NCBI GenBank assembly: GCA_002869885.2
Contig: NEWR02000007.1
Span: 96,753-160,752 of the forward strand
Direction of reading: 5' to 3'
Length of the DNA stretch: 64,000 bases
Origin: Nitrospira sp. CG24C
Lineage (GTDB): Bacteria > Nitrospirota > Nitrospiria > Nitrospirales > Nitrospiraceae
Shown: positions 18,454-27,808 of the stretch, piece by piece
How the letters are laid out: the number at the start of each line of letters is the position of its first letter
How positions within the stretch are numbered: position 1 is the first letter of the stretch
Notes under the pieces: generated by a model
Database searches by the model: none
What the model saw: the letters and a program-made list of their open reading frames with translations, nothing else
Told to the model about the DNA's origin: nothing
Made by a program: the position numbers and the translations under genes

Positions 18454-20880
18454 ATGTTCGAAAGATTTACGGATAAGGGCCGGAAGATTATCATTCTCGC
18501 GCGGGAAGAGGCTGAGCGGCATCAGAACGACTACCTCGGAACCGAGCACCTCGTCTTGGCCATCCTCCGCGAATCCGACGGAATTGCCCTGATGATCTTG
18601 AAAAAGATGGGACTCTCGACCGAACAGATCCGTTTGGAAATTGAACGGAATTTGCCAGGCGGCGGAACCACCATGACCTTTGGAGAGATCCCTTTCAGCC
18701 CTCGGGTTAAGAAGGTCATTGAGTATGGGGTTGAAGAAGCCCGTCTCCTTGGACACAATCATATCGGTAGTGAACACCTCTTATTGGGCCTCCTCCGAGA
18801 AGAGGAGGGGATCGGCGGAAAAATTCTCCGCAGCCTGGGAGCGAATCTTCTGACTGCCCGGCAATTAACCGTAACCTTTCTCCGAAAGTCTGCCCCGCGT
18901 GAGCGTGATCGGAAGAGCAATACCCCGGCGCTCGATGAGTTTGGTCGCGATCTGACCCAGCTTGCTCAAGCCGGGCAACTGGATCCCGTTATCGGCCGAG
19001 CAGACGAAATCGAACGGGTGCTTCAGATCCTCAGTCGCCGTTCGAAAAACAATCCTGTACTCATCGGGGAAGCGGGTGTCGGCAAGACCGCCATTGTCGA
19101 AGGGCTTGCCCAACGAATCATCCAGTCCGAAGTGCCGGACAACCTTCTTTCACGGCGGGTCATTGCGCTCGACCTCGGTTCGCTGGTCGCAGGGACCAAA
19201 TATCGCGGCCAGTTCGAGGAACGGCTGAAGGTCGTGATGAAAGAAATCGTCCAGGCTGGCAACATCATCATCTTTATCGATGAACTCCATACCTTGGTGG
19301 GAGCAGGGGCGGCGGAAGGGTCGATCGACGCCTCCAACATGCTCAAGCCTGCGCTGTCGCGTGGCGAAATTCAATGTATTGGCGCCACGACTCTCGATGA
19401 ATATCGAAAACACATTGAGAAAGATGGAGCGCTCAAGCGACGGTTCCAACCAATTCACGTACAGCCGCCAAGTCTCGACGAAACGGTGTTGATCATCCAG
19501 GGGCTCCGTGACCGGTACGAAGAACACCACGGTGTCGATATTTCCGAAGAGGCCATCCTCGAGGCGGTGAAGCTGTCGGATCGATATATCAGCGATCGAT
19601 TCTTGCCGGACAAGGCCATCGACTTGATCGACGAGACCGGATCTCGAGCCAAATTGCAGACCTACGCCTTGCCGTCGGATTTGAAGGCTATGGAACAGGA
19701 GTTAAAAAAGGTCTCGCGCGATAAGGAACTGGCGATCTCGATGCAGAACTTCGAGGAAGCTGTTCGCCATCGCGAAGAAGAGGAACGGCTGCGGAAATTG
19801 TTGGATGAGTCTAAGCGTGAGTGGAAAAAGAGCCAGGAAAAGAACAAACCGACGATAGGCAAAGAAGAGGTGGCCTATGTCGTGTCCAAGATGACAGGCA
19901 TTCCACTCTTCAAGCTCGAAGAAGAAGAATCGAACAAATTGCTGCGCATGGAGGAATTCCTCCATAAACGCGTGGTCGGACAGAACGAAGCGATCTCCGC
20001 CGTGGCCAGAGCTATTCGGCGGTCACGCGCCGGTTTGAAGGAAGCGAAAAAACCCATCGGGTCTTTTATCTTCCTAGGACCGACCGGGGTTGGAAAAACT
20101 GAGTTGGCTCGGACGTTAGCGGAGTTCCTCTTCAATAGCGAGGATTCACTTATTCGAATCGACATGTCCGAGTATCAGGAAAAGTTCACGAGTTCACGAC
20201 TCTTTGGAGCCCCGCCTGGGTACGTGGGATACGAAGAGGGCGGCCAATTGACCGAACGAGTCAGGCGCCGACCCTATTCCGTTGTCCTGTTTGACGAAAT
20301 CGAAAAGGCCCATCCTGATGTGTTCAATATCCTGTTGCAAGTATTGGACGATGGGGTGCTGACCGATAGCCTCGGACGTAAAGTTGATTTCAAGAATTGC
20401 GTCATCATCATGACCTCCAATATTGGGACCAAGATGATTCAGAAGGGGGTCTCGCTCGGATTCCAGAGCACGGAAGGCGATCAGGAGCGTCATAAGAAGG
20501 AAGAAGTGCTGGGAGAATTGCGCCGCTCGTTCAGCCCGGAGTTTTTGAACCGGATCGACGAGATCGTGGTCTTTCATCAGTTGGATAAGACGCATCTCTA
20601 CAGTATCCTCGATATTCTCTTGGGTGAGCTCAACCTGCGTCTCCTCGAAAAGGGTGTGGAACTTGAGGTCGATGACGAAGTTAAGCAGTGGTTAATAAAA
20701 GAAGGTTATGAACCGCTGTACGGAGCCAGACCGATGCGCAGGACGATACAGCGCGCGATCGGCGATCCGCTCTCCGAAGAGATGATCAGAGGACGATTCA
20801 AAGAAAGCCGAAAGATTCGTGTGGTACTTCGTGACGGCGCTCCGGCATTCATCGCGCAGGAGGCGATGGCCGGCGTCTAA
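18454..20880 (+). CDS. clpC: ATP-dependent Clp protease ATP-binding subunit ClpC
   Basis: 808 residues. AAA+ unfoldase that feeds substrates to ClpP. Two N-terminal Clp-N repeats ([40 protein letters not shown]) are followed by the first AAA+ module with Walker [14 protein letters not shown], a UVR-type coiled segment (LEKV-like [20 protein letters not shown]), and the second AAA+ module with [17 protein letters not shown] and the sensor region [12 protein letters not shown]. The UVR segment separates ClpC from ClpA and ClpB. Strong AAAGGAGG site before the ATG. Transcribed alone from the promoter at 18357 and ended by a hairpin at 20927. Confidence 0.94.
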   Translation: MFERFTDKGRKIIILAREEAERHQNDYLGTEHLVLAILRESDGIALMILKKMGLSTEQIRLEIERNLPGGGTTMTFGEIPFSPRVKKVIEYGVEEARLLGHNHIGSEHLLLGLLREEEGIGGKILRSLGANLLTARQLTVTFLRKSAPRERDRKSNTPALDEFGRDLTQLAQAGQLDPVIGRADEIERVLQILSRRSKNNPVLIGEAGVGKTAIVEGLAQRIIQSEVPDNLLSRRVIALDLGSLVAGTKYRGQFEERLKVVMKEIVQAGNIIIFIDELHTLVGAGAAEGSIDASNMLKPALSRGEIQCIGATTLDEYRKHIEKDGALKRRFQPIHVQPPSLDETVLIIQGLRDRYEEHHGVDISEEAILEAVKLSDRYISDRFLPDKAIDLIDETGSRAKLQTYALPSDLKAMEQELKKVSRDKELAISMQNFEEAVRHREEEERLRKLLDESKREWKKSQEKNKPTIGKEEVAYVVSKMTGIPLFKLEEEESNKLLRMEEFLHKRVVGQNEAISAVARAIRRSRAGLKEAKKPIGSFIFLGPTGVGKTELARTLAEFLFNSEDSLIRIDMSEYQEKFTSSRLFGAPPGYVGYEEGGQLTERVRRRPYSVVLFDEIEKAHPDVFNILLQVLDDGVLTDSLGRKVDFKNCVIIMTSNIGTKMIQKGVSLGFQSTEGDQERHKKEEVLGELRRSFSPEFLNRIDEIVVFHQLDKTHLYSILDILLGELNLRLLEKGVELEVDDEVKQWLIKEGYEPLYGARPMRRTIQRAIGDPLSEEMIRGRFKESRKIRVVLRDGAPAFIAQEAMAGV

Positions 20881-20926
20881 CTTCCAGGCCCTGTGCCTGC
20901 GCGGTCTCTTTACATGGAGTTAGGAC

Positions 20927-20969
20927 AAGGCTCTTGTGGCATTAGTGGCCACAAGGGCCTTGTTATTTT
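20927..20969 (+). terminator. Rho-independent terminator after clpC
   Basis: Stem AAGGCTCTTGTGGC with GCCACAAGGGCCTT, loop of about six bases, followed by a T-rich tract TGTTATTTT. Confidence 0.88.
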
Positions 20970-21022
20970 GATTCTTGCAGCGTATCTTTTTTCCCGTACA
21001 GGTTCGTGATTAAAATGACTTC

Positions 21023-22102
21023 ATGATGATCTCCATTGACCAGCTAGCCTCCACCTGGATACCGGGCCCCATCCTTGGTATTGAAACGTCATGCGATGAA
21101 ACGGCTGCATCGGCGCTTGCCGCAGACGGTTCCGTCCTCTCGAACGTTATTGCGTCACAACATGACGTTCACCAGCGTTTCGGAGGCGTCGTTCCCGAGC
21201 TTGCCTCCCGCGCCCACGTTGAGTCGATTGAACGTGTCGCCGCTACGGCGCTCCAACAAGCCGGTCTTGCATGGACGGATCTCGCCGGAATCGCCGTCAC
21301 CCAAGGCCCAGGGCTGGCAGGCGCTCTGCTCGTCGGGGTCAACTATGCAAAAGCGCTGGCCTATGCCTTGAATATTCCGGTGGTTGGCGTAAGCCATCTT
21401 GAAGGCCATATCGCCTCCGCATGGCTTCAGTATCCAGCGTTTCCCTTACCCTGCGTGGTCCTCGTTGTCTCAGGTGGCCATACACATCTCTATTATAAGG
21501 ACCGAAGTGGTCACCGCCGTCTCCTGGGAGCGACCAGAGACGATGCGGCAGGGGAGGCCTTCGATAAAGGTGCTCAATTACTTGGACTAGAATTTCCAGG
21601 AGGACCAGCCATCGATCGCCTGGCTCGACGGGGGAATCCTAGCGCCATTGCGTTTCCCCGTTCCTATCTGAAACATGGAAGTCATGATTTTAGTTTTAGC
21701 GGTTTAAAGACAGCATTGCTTTATAGACTTCAAGCAATGGATGAGCAGTCTCGTGTCGCAAACGTTGCTGACTTGGCAGCCGGCTACCAGGAGGCTATCG
21801 TGAGCGTCTTGGTTGAAAAGTCGTTTGCCGCAGTTCGGTCATCCGGCGCCCGTGCGTTAGCCGTCGTCGGAGGGGTGTCCGCTAACTCTCGGTTGCGCGC
21901 ATTGCTTCAAGAACGAGCAACTTCCGAGAGCTTGGAGTTGAGTCTCCCCCCGCTGTCCTACTGCACCGACAATGCAGCGATGATCGCGGCAGCAGGGAAG
22001 CAGGCTCTTTGCGCAGGGCTCCGTGCATCATTGGATATGGATGCCAACGCCTCGCTGTCTCGTTTAATTGGTTTGTTTGGTGTGTTTTGTTTATTTGGTT
22101 GA
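21023..22102 (+). CDS. tsaD: tRNA threonylcarbamoyladenosine transferase TsaD
   Basis: 359 residues. Catalyses the last step of t6A37 modification of ANN-decoding tRNAs with TsaB, TsaC and TsaE. Seen: ILGIETSCDETAASAL, the metal-binding VSHLEGHIASAWL histidines, VSGGHTHLYY, GEAFDKGAQLLGL and AVVGGVSANSRLR. ATG at 21023 or 21026. The C-terminus is odd: after DMDANASLS the last dozen residues (RLIGLFGVFCLFG) and the stop are encoded by the nonamer repeat, giving a hydrophobic tripeptide-periodic tail that other TsaD proteins lack. The enzymatic core is intact. hflX follows on the same strand beyond the repeat. Confidence 0.93.
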   Translation: MMISIDQLASTWIPGPILGIETSCDETAASALAADGSVLSNVIASQHDVHQRFGGVVPELASRAHVESIERVAATALQQAGLAWTDLAGIAVTQGPGLAGALLVGVNYAKALAYALNIPVVGVSHLEGHIASAWLQYPAFPLPCVVLVVSGGHTHLYYKDRSGHRRLLGATRDDAAGEAFDKGAQLLGLEFPGGPAIDRLARRGNPSAIAFPRSYLKHGSHDFSFSGLKTALLYRLQAMDEQSRVANVADLAAGYQEAIVSVLVEKSFAAVRSSGARALAVVGGVSANSRLRALLQERATSESLELSLPPLSYCTDNAAMIAAAGKQALCAGLRASLDMDANASLSRLIGLFGVFCLFG

Positions 22103-22199
22103 ACGAAACTCACCAGTTGAACCAAATCAACCAAACAAACCAGAGCAACCAGATAGACCGGATCGACAAGACAGACCGAATAGACCAGACAGACCAGGC
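22055..22199. repeat. Nonamer palindrome (ACCAGACAG type), locus 4, overlapping tsaD
   Basis: One of the longest members. The left arm (GGTTTGTTT and GGTTTATTT type units) forms the tsaD 3' end; the right arm (22112-22199) carries ACCAAACAA, ACCAGATAG, ACCGGATCG, ACAAGACAG, ACCGAATAG and ACCAGACAG in strict 9-nt phase. It ends just before the hflX ribosome-binding site. Confidence 0.85.
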
Positions 22200-22227
22200 A
22201 TCCTAGGACGATAAGGAAACGACGGCC

Positions 22228-23871
22228 ATTCCAGAAATTCACGGACAGGTTCTCGGTCTCCGTGCCGGCCAGCTCACCATGCTTGAGCGACTGTATCGAC
22301 GGCGTATGCCCGTGGATGAAGTCCTCTCAGCTGAAGCTGCAAAAACTCTCGCACAGTTTACGCACGAGATTCGGCGCCCTATCGGACTGGTCATCACCAG
22401 GCGTGGAGCTGTCCAAGACGTCTTGGTGGGAGCCGGCGCTGAACCCTCACCGACGACCCTGGCCACCTTCCGCGCAAGCCCGCGATCGCTGCGCGGCCTT
22501 CGCCTGATACGCTCGCAATTAAAGGAATTACCCCTGACTCAGGAAGACCTTACGATGCTGGGTCTGCTCCGGCTCGACATGATTGGAATGTTGGCGGTTA
22601 CCCCCAAAGGCGAACCAGGGTTACTCTCCCTGGCTCATCTGAATCCACCCAGTTCACAGGGGCAGCTGTATACCCTCTTGAAACCCACTCTGGTGCATCA
22701 ATGCTCGGTGAATTTCGAGACATTCATTCGCGAATTAGAGGCCGACCTCCAGCGTCAGAGCGGTTCTCATGCGATGGCTCAGGGGCAGACCGCCATCCTC
22801 GTGAGCGCTTCGCCCAAGAGCAAGGCTGAACAAGAAGAACGCCTCGCCGAATTGGCCGAACTGGCCTCCTCGGCAGATCTCACGGTGATCGATCGATTAG
22901 TGCAGCGTACACAGAGCGGCCATCATCGGTTTCAATTGGGAAGCGGCAAACTCAAGGACGTCCTGATGCAAGCCATGCAAAAGGGCGCGGACTTGCTCAT
23001 CTTCGATCAGGATTTGGCGCCTGCTCAGCTGCGGGCTATTGAGGAGATCACCGATCTCACGGTCATCGATCGGACCCAGCTGATTCTCGACATCTTTGCG
23101 CAACGAGCGCATAGCCGAGAAGGAAAAGTGCAGGTCGAGTTGGCGCAACTCCGTTATCTGCTTCCCCGTCTCTCCGGTCAGGGGACAAGCCTTTCACGCT
23201 TGGGCGGCGGCATCGGCAGCAGAGGGCCTGGTGAAACGAAGCTCGAAACGGATCGACGTCGTATCAGAGAACGCATCGACTATTTGGACCGAGAGATTGC
23301 GGGCTTTGCCCGTCACCAAGACCAACGGCGATCCCGCCGCATCCGGCAGGCATTCCCAGTCCTGTCCATCGTGGGGTATACGAACGCCGGCAAGTCGACG
23401 TTGCTCAACGTCTTAACAAAAAGTCAGGTGGCCACGGCCCCACGCGTCTTTGAAACGCTCGATACCACGAGCCGCAGGCTGCATTTCCCACATGGCAGGG
23501 AAGTCATCCTTACCGATACAGTGGGGTTTATTCGCGACCTGCCGAAAGATCTCCTCGCAGCCTTCAGAACGACGTTGGACGAAATGCGCGATGCCGATCT
23601 CCTCCTGCATGTGGTCGATGCAGGGGCGAAAGACTTAGACACCCATATTGCATCGGTCGATACCGTGCTGCAAAGCCTCACCCTCGATCAGATTCCACGG
23701 GTCTTGGTATTCAACAAGTGCGATCAGCTTCCAACTGGGCAAGCGGAGGCCCTGTGCCGTCGGTATGGGGCAATCGGGATATCTGCGCTACACCAGGAAA
23801 CCTTGCCTGCGCTGATGCAGCATCTCGAAGAACAGCTGGCCACGCTTGTCCCACTTGCATCTCGTCCATGA
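22228..23871 (+). CDS. hflX: Ribosome-associated GTPase HflX
   Basis: GTPase that binds 50S subunits and splits stalled ribosomes. Seen: an N-terminal GLR..QLTMLERLYRRR block of the long bacterial HflX type, the LGSGKLKDVL region, the glycine-rich GGIGSRGPGETKLE, and the G domain with SIVGYTNAGKSTLLN (G1), DTVGFIRDLP (G3) and VFNKCDQL (G4). The first ATG is at 22279, but the conserved family N-terminus (IPEIHGQVLGLRAGQLT) is encoded directly upstream in the same frame. No ATG, GTG or TTG exists between the in-frame TAG at 22204 and 22279. The likely start is therefore the ATT at 22228, ten bases after an AAGGA motif. If only ATG is used, the protein begins at 22279. Confidence 0.9.
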   Translation: MPEIHGQVLGLRAGQLTMLERLYRRRMPVDEVLSAEAAKTLAQFTHEIRRPIGLVITRRGAVQDVLVGAGAEPSPTTLATFRASPRSLRGLRLIRSQLKELPLTQEDLTMLGLLRLDMIGMLAVTPKGEPGLLSLAHLNPPSSQGQLYTLLKPTLVHQCSVNFETFIRELEADLQRQSGSHAMAQGQTAILVSASPKSKAEQEERLAELAELASSADLTVIDRLVQRTQSGHHRFQLGSGKLKDVLMQAMQKGADLLIFDQDLAPAQLRAIEEITDLTVIDRTQLILDIFAQRAHSREGKVQVELAQLRYLLPRLSGQGTSLSRLGGGIGSRGPGETKLETDRRRIRERIDYLDREIAGFARHQDQRRSRRIRQAFPVLSIVGYTNAGKSTLLNVLTKSQVATAPRVFETLDTTSRRLHFPHGREVILTDTVGFIRDLPKDLLAAFRTTLDEMRDADLLLHVVDAGAKDLDTHIASVDTVLQSLTLDQIPRVLVFNKCDQLPTGQAEALCRRYGAIGISALHQETLPALMQHLEEQLATLVPLASRP

Positions 23872-23905
23872 CCCGCTGCACAATTGCACGATTTTGGCAC
23901 CACCC

Positions 23906-24568
23906 ATGACAACAACATCTCTGCCATCGTCGGATCATCGAAGGCGTCTCCGGGAGATATCGAAGACGCTTCAACGTACGATGCCGAGCCCAAAGATGGA
24001 ACTCGACCATCGTTCCCCCTGGGAATTGCTTGTAGCCACAATCCTTTCCGCCCAATGTACCGACCAGCGAGTCAATCAAGTCACTCCATCGCTCTTTCGT
24101 CGTTATCGGCAACCAGCAGAACTGGCTGCGGCTCATCGTCCTGAGCTCGAACAGCTCATTCGTTCCACGGGTTTCTTTAAGAACAAAGCAAAACATCTGG
24201 TCGCTTGCAGCAAAGCTGTGGCCGAGCGTTTCGACGGCCAGGTTCCGCATACAATGGAGGAATTGATCACCTTGCCGGGCGTCGGCAGAAAGACCGCGAA
24301 TGTCGTCCTCGGGAATGCTTTTGGCCAGCCCGGTATCGTCGTCGACACCCATGTGAAGCGCGTGGCGAAGCGACTCGGTCTGACCAGATCAGATAATCCT
24401 GACCTGGTCGAACAAGACCTTCAGCAGCTCCTGCCGAAATCCCAGTGGACGGCTGTCTCACAACGATTATTACTGCATGGCCGCTACATCTGTCTTGCGA
24501 GAAAACCGCAGTGCCGTACCTGTCCGGTCTATCAGCACTGCCCATGGAAAGAGAAAGGCCCCCAATGA
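23906..24568 (+). CDS. nth: Endonuclease III (DNA glycosylase/AP lyase)
   Basis: About 220 residues. Removes oxidised pyrimidines and cleaves at AP sites. A helix-hairpin-helix-GPD core, ITLPGVGRKTANVVLG with the catalytic Lys, is followed by VVDTHVKRVAKRLG with the catalytic Asp. The C-terminus has the four-cysteine 4Fe-4S loop, C-x6-C-x2-C-x5-C (CLARKPQCRTCPVYQHC). The ATG at 23906 is the best start; the frame extends back to 23846, inside hflX. The stop overlaps the yicC start (ATGA), so translation is probably coupled. Confidence 0.93.
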   Translation: MTTTSLPSSDHRRRLREISKTLQRTMPSPKMELDHRSPWELLVATILSAQCTDQRVNQVTPSLFRRYRQPAELAAAHRPELEQLIRSTGFFKNKAKHLVACSKAVAERFDGQVPHTMEELITLPGVGRKTANVVLGNAFGQPGIVVDTHVKRVAKRLGLTRSDNPDLVEQDLQQLLPKSQWTAVSQRLLLHGRYICLARKPQCRTCPVYQHCPWKEKGPQ

Positions 24569-25443
24569 TTCGTAGCATGACCGGTTTCGGTCGAGGACTA
24601 ACCCCCTGGCAGGATGGGTCCGTGACGGTGGAAATACGCTCCGTCAACCATCGCTTTCTCGAAATTGCCTGCCGCTTACCCCGGCCATTGAGCCACCTGG
24701 AGGACTCCTTTAAGAAAGCCATTCAGCAATGTTGTACCCGCGGACGTATCGACATGACCGTGACGGTCCAGGCCGGCAAGGGCCGTGCTGGAAGCGTCAA
24801 CCTTGACCAATCCCTCGCGAAACAGTACCATCAGGCCCTTCGCACCCTGAAGAAATCCCTTAAGCTCAGTGGGTCTGTCGATTTAGCTCTCATAGCTGGT
24901 CTCCGTGACGTGCTCTCGGTGTCGGATCAACCGACGGAAGACCCGAAATTGGCGAAGATCGTCCAGCAACTGACAAGCCAGGCGTTGAAAGATCTTGAGG
25001 GCATGCGAATGCGCGAAGGAAAGGCCTTGGCAGAGGATATGAAAGCACGGATTCAAACGATCCGGGGACACAAAACCCTCGTTGCAGCACGGACCCCTCT
25101 GCTCGCCCAAGAGATTTTCGACAAAATGAAGGTCCGCGTGGAGAAACTGCTGGGGTCTGAAATTCCCGATCCTCCACGGCTCTACCAGGAGCTAGCGGTG
25201 TATGCAGACCGTGGCGACATTACAGAAGAAATAGTCAGATTGGACTCGCATATGATACAGTTCGAGCAGACGCTCGACCGTGCAGACTCTGTGGGCAAAA
25301 CGCTCGATTTCCTGCTCCAGGAAATCGGGCGGGAAGTCAACACGATCGGCTCAAAAGCTAATGACGCGGAAATTGCCGGTCATGTGGTTCAGATGAAGGC
25401 CGAGCTGGAACGTATTCGGGAACAGGTCCAGAACGTCGAATGA
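24565..25443 (+). CDS. yicC: YicC/YloC-family endoribonuclease
   Basis: 292 residues. It starts with MIRSMTGFGRG, the invariant N-terminus of the YicC family, and continues with VEIRSVNHRFLEIACRLP. It ends with the DUF1732 block (RADSVGKTLDFLLQEIGREVNTIGSKA). Family members have been linked to RNA degradation. The position between nth and gmk, with ATGA overlaps on both sides, matches the widespread yicC-gmk-rpoZ order. Confidence 0.92.
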   Translation: MIRSMTGFGRGLTPWQDGSVTVEIRSVNHRFLEIACRLPRPLSHLEDSFKKAIQQCCTRGRIDMTVTVQAGKGRAGSVNLDQSLAKQYHQALRTLKKSLKLSGSVDLALIAGLRDVLSVSDQPTEDPKLAKIVQQLTSQALKDLEGMRMREGKALAEDMKARIQTIRGHKTLVAARTPLLAQEIFDKMKVRVEKLLGSEIPDPPRLYQELAVYADRGDITEEIVRLDSHMIQFEQTLDRADSVGKTLDFLLQEIGREVNTIGSKANDAEIAGHVVQMKAELERIREQVQNVE

Positions 25444-26150
25444 ATTCAGCCCCCACAACCAGCCCCTCGGCGCCGGTATCCGGCCATCCACGATCCTCGA
25501 TGGATCGGCGGGGGATTCTTTTTATTATCTCCGCACCCTCCGGAACGGGGAAAACCACGCTCTGCAAGCAACTCACGGTGAAGCTTCCCGGGCTATGGCA
25601 TTCCATTTCCTATACCACAAGGAAGCCGCGTTTAGGTGAAGAACATGGGAGCGACTATTATTTCGTCGATGAGAAGACATTTCAAGAGATGACCGCGAAA
25701 AATGAATTCGTCGAGTGGGCTCACGTATACGGAAACCTCTACGGGACACCTTGGAAATCGCTGACAGAAAAGATCGATCAGGGGATCGATGTGTTACTTG
25801 AGATCGACGTACAGGGGGCCATGCAGGTCAAAAAACGATTCGAGGATGCGGTGTCGATCTTTATTCTTCCTCCCTCAATGACCGTGCTCCGGTCCCGACT
25901 CCACACCAGGGCCTCCGATACGCCGGAAGAGATTCAACGGCGACTGCACAAAGTGAAAGAAGAGGTCTGGTCCTACAGGGAATATGCCTATATTGTTCGA
26001 AACGAAGACCTCAGCCGATCCCTTCGTGATCTCGAAAGCATCTTTTGGTCGGAACGCTTAAAGACGAAACGGTTGAACATGACGTGGCTCGAGAATAATT
26101 TCATTCTTGACGATGAACAGAAAACAGGAGATCACAAAGATCTTCCCTAA
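25440..26150 (+). CDS. gmk: Guanylate kinase
   Basis: 236 residues. Converts GMP to GDP with ATP. After a non-conserved leader of about 24 residues come the P-loop ISAPSGTGKTTLCKQL, SYTTRKPRLGEEHGSDYYFV, and VLLEIDVQGAMQVKKRF. The ATG overlaps the yicC stop by four bases. The leader is proline/serine-rich, so an internal ATG at 25500 (MDRRG) is an alternative start. Confidence 0.94.
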   Translation: MNSAPTTSPSAPVSGHPRSSMDRRGILFIISAPSGTGKTTLCKQLTVKLPGLWHSISYTTRKPRLGEEHGSDYYFVDEKTFQEMTAKNEFVEWAHVYGNLYGTPWKSLTEKIDQGIDVLLEIDVQGAMQVKKRFEDAVSIFILPPSMTVLRSRLHTRASDTPEEIQRRLHKVKEEVWSYREYAYIVRNEDLSRSLRDLESIFWSERLKTKRLNMTWLENNFILDDEQKTGDHKDLP

Positions 26151-26170
26151 CCTAAAGGAGTACTGCTTCC

Positions 26171-26527
26171 ATGATCGACATGCTGAGACTTTTGCCCCAA
26201 TACACTACAGACGAATTCGACTCACGTCACCGGCTGGCGATCATCGCAGGCCAGCGGGCGAAGCACATTTTGCAGGGGTCGCGTCATGCCCCTTCGCGCT
26301 TTACCAAAGAAACGACCATCGCCCTCGATGAAGTGCTCCGGGGGCAAATCAGCTACCTCGTCGGTCAAGAAGCGCGGGATGCCATGAAAGAAGCGAAGCG
26401 CGGGAAGGAAGGCGAAATGGAGCGCGTCGCCTTGATGACCGGTGACGATGCGAAGGAGATTAAGAAAGAGCTGAGCGTGTATGTCGACGATTCCCCGGCG
26501 CCGGCGCCGGCTGAGAGTGAGGAATAA
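26171..26527 (+). CDS. rpoZ: RNA polymerase omega subunit
   Basis: 118 residues. Assembly subunit of RNA polymerase. The DSRHRLAIIAGQRAKHIL motif and the following TTIALDEVLRGQISYLV match the family; the C-terminal 40 residues are charged and then proline/alanine-rich (DDSPAPAPAESEE). An AAAGGAG site is present. It lies between gmk and coaBC, as in many bacteria. Confidence 0.9.
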   Translation: MIDMLRLLPQYTTDEFDSRHRLAIIAGQRAKHILQGSRHAPSRFTKETTIALDEVLRGQISYLVGQEARDAMKEAKRGKEGEMERVALMTGDDAKEIKKELSVYVDDSPAPAPAESEE

Positions 26528-26539
26528 GAAAGGTAGCCA

Positions 26540-27802
26540 ATGACGATATCCGGCTCCATCGGGCCGACATTGGTTGGCAAACAGATTGTGCTGGGCGTGA
26601 CCGGCAGCATTGCAGCCTATAAGGCTATCGCGTTGCTCCGGACCTTGCTCCGAGAAGGAGCGACGGTGCAGGTCGTGATGACGCAGTCAGCCACGAAGTT
26701 CGTCACTCCGCTGACCTTTGAAGTGCTTTCCGGCCACCCAGTCTCAACGGATGTATTCGAAGCGCATCAGGAGATGAAACATTTGTCGTTGTCCGAGCAG
26801 GCAGATGCCATCGTCATTGCCCCCGCCACGGCCAATTGTCTTGCAAAGTCAGCGTTGGGGTTGGGCGACGATTTGCTCTCTACTATGCTCCTTACCGCAC
26901 AGTGTCCGCTGATTGTGGCCCCCGCCATGGACGGAGGAATGTGGACTCATCCATCTGTTACCGAACACGTTGCAAAATTACGTGCGAGGGGAACGATCGT
27001 GGTGGATCCGGAAGTCGGCCCGCTGGCTTCCGGGCGAATCGGTCAAGGCCGTTTGGCAGAGGAAGCCACAATTTTGGAAGCTATTCAGGCAGCGTTGGCT
27101 CCACGACGCGATTGGCAAGGACATCGTATTCTGGTTTCGGCAGGCCCGACGCAAGAGGCGATCGATCCGGTGCGTTTCATTTCAAACCGCTCCTCCGGCA
27201 AGATGGGCTATGCGATCGCCGAAGCCGCCCAGGCAAGGGGAGCACAGGTAGTCCTTGTCACCGGTCCAACGGCCTTACAACAGCCAAAAGGCATCGAGGT
27301 CGTTTCCGTCGCCACGGCTGAAGAAATGATGAAGGCGCTGTCCTCGCGCCTCGCATGGTCCACAACGGTGATCATGGCTGCCGCTGTGGCAGATTTTCGA
27401 CCCGCGAATCCCGCGTTGCAAAAATTAAAGAAGCAGGGGCGAACCGGCCAGACGCTTGAACTCGAACGGACCACGGATATCCTCGCCTCCTTATCTGCCC
27501 AACGGACCACGCAACTCATGGTCGGCTTCGCGGCTGAAACCAGCGATCTGATCGCCCATGCGAAACGCAAACTGACGGAAAAAGGCCTCGACCTCATCGT
27601 CGCAAACGATGTCACGGCATTGGGAGGTGGATTCGGCAGCGATCAAAACACCGCCACATTGATCGACCGGGAGGGGGTTCTGACAGAACTGCCGATGATG
27701 CCGAAACGAGCGCTCGCCGATGCAATCTTGAACCGGGCGCAAGAACTGCTCCGTGTCAGACAATCCAATCAGACATCCAAGCTAGTCCGGGGAAGACGCT
27801 AG
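26540..27802 (+). CDS. coaBC: Phosphopantothenoylcysteine decarboxylase / phosphopantothenate-cysteine ligase
   Basis: 420 residues. Bifunctional enzyme of coenzyme A synthesis. The N-terminal flavoprotein CoaC half has VLGVTGSIAAYKAIALL, IVIAPATANCLAKSALGLGDD and PLIVAPAMDGGMW. The C-terminal CoaB half has ILVSAGPTQEAIDPVRFISN with RSSGKMGYAIAEAA, then VGFAAET and LDLIVANDV. Full length, start at ATG 26540, close behind rpoZ. Confidence 0.94.
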   Translation: MTISGSIGPTLVGKQIVLGVTGSIAAYKAIALLRTLLREGATVQVVMTQSATKFVTPLTFEVLSGHPVSTDVFEAHQEMKHLSLSEQADAIVIAPATANCLAKSALGLGDDLLSTMLLTAQCPLIVAPAMDGGMWTHPSVTEHVAKLRARGTIVVDPEVGPLASGRIGQGRLAEEATILEAIQAALAPRRDWQGHRILVSAGPTQEAIDPVRFISNRSSGKMGYAIAEAAQARGAQVVLVTGPTALQQPKGIEVVSVATAEEMMKALSSRLAWSTTVIMAAAVADFRPANPALQKLKKQGRTGQTLELERTTDILASLSAQRTTQLMVGFAAETSDLIAHAKRKLTEKGLDLIVANDVTALGGGFGSDQNTATLIDREGVLTELPMMPKRALADAILNRAQELLRVRQSNQTSKLVRGRR

Positions 27803-27808
27803 AAGCCT

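Noticed and set aside
22112-22199. Possible CRISPR array or repeat-rich protein in nonamer repeats
   Set aside because: Units are contiguous with no spacers, and open frames through them exist only because the period is a multiple of three; there is no ribosome-binding site or conserved protein.
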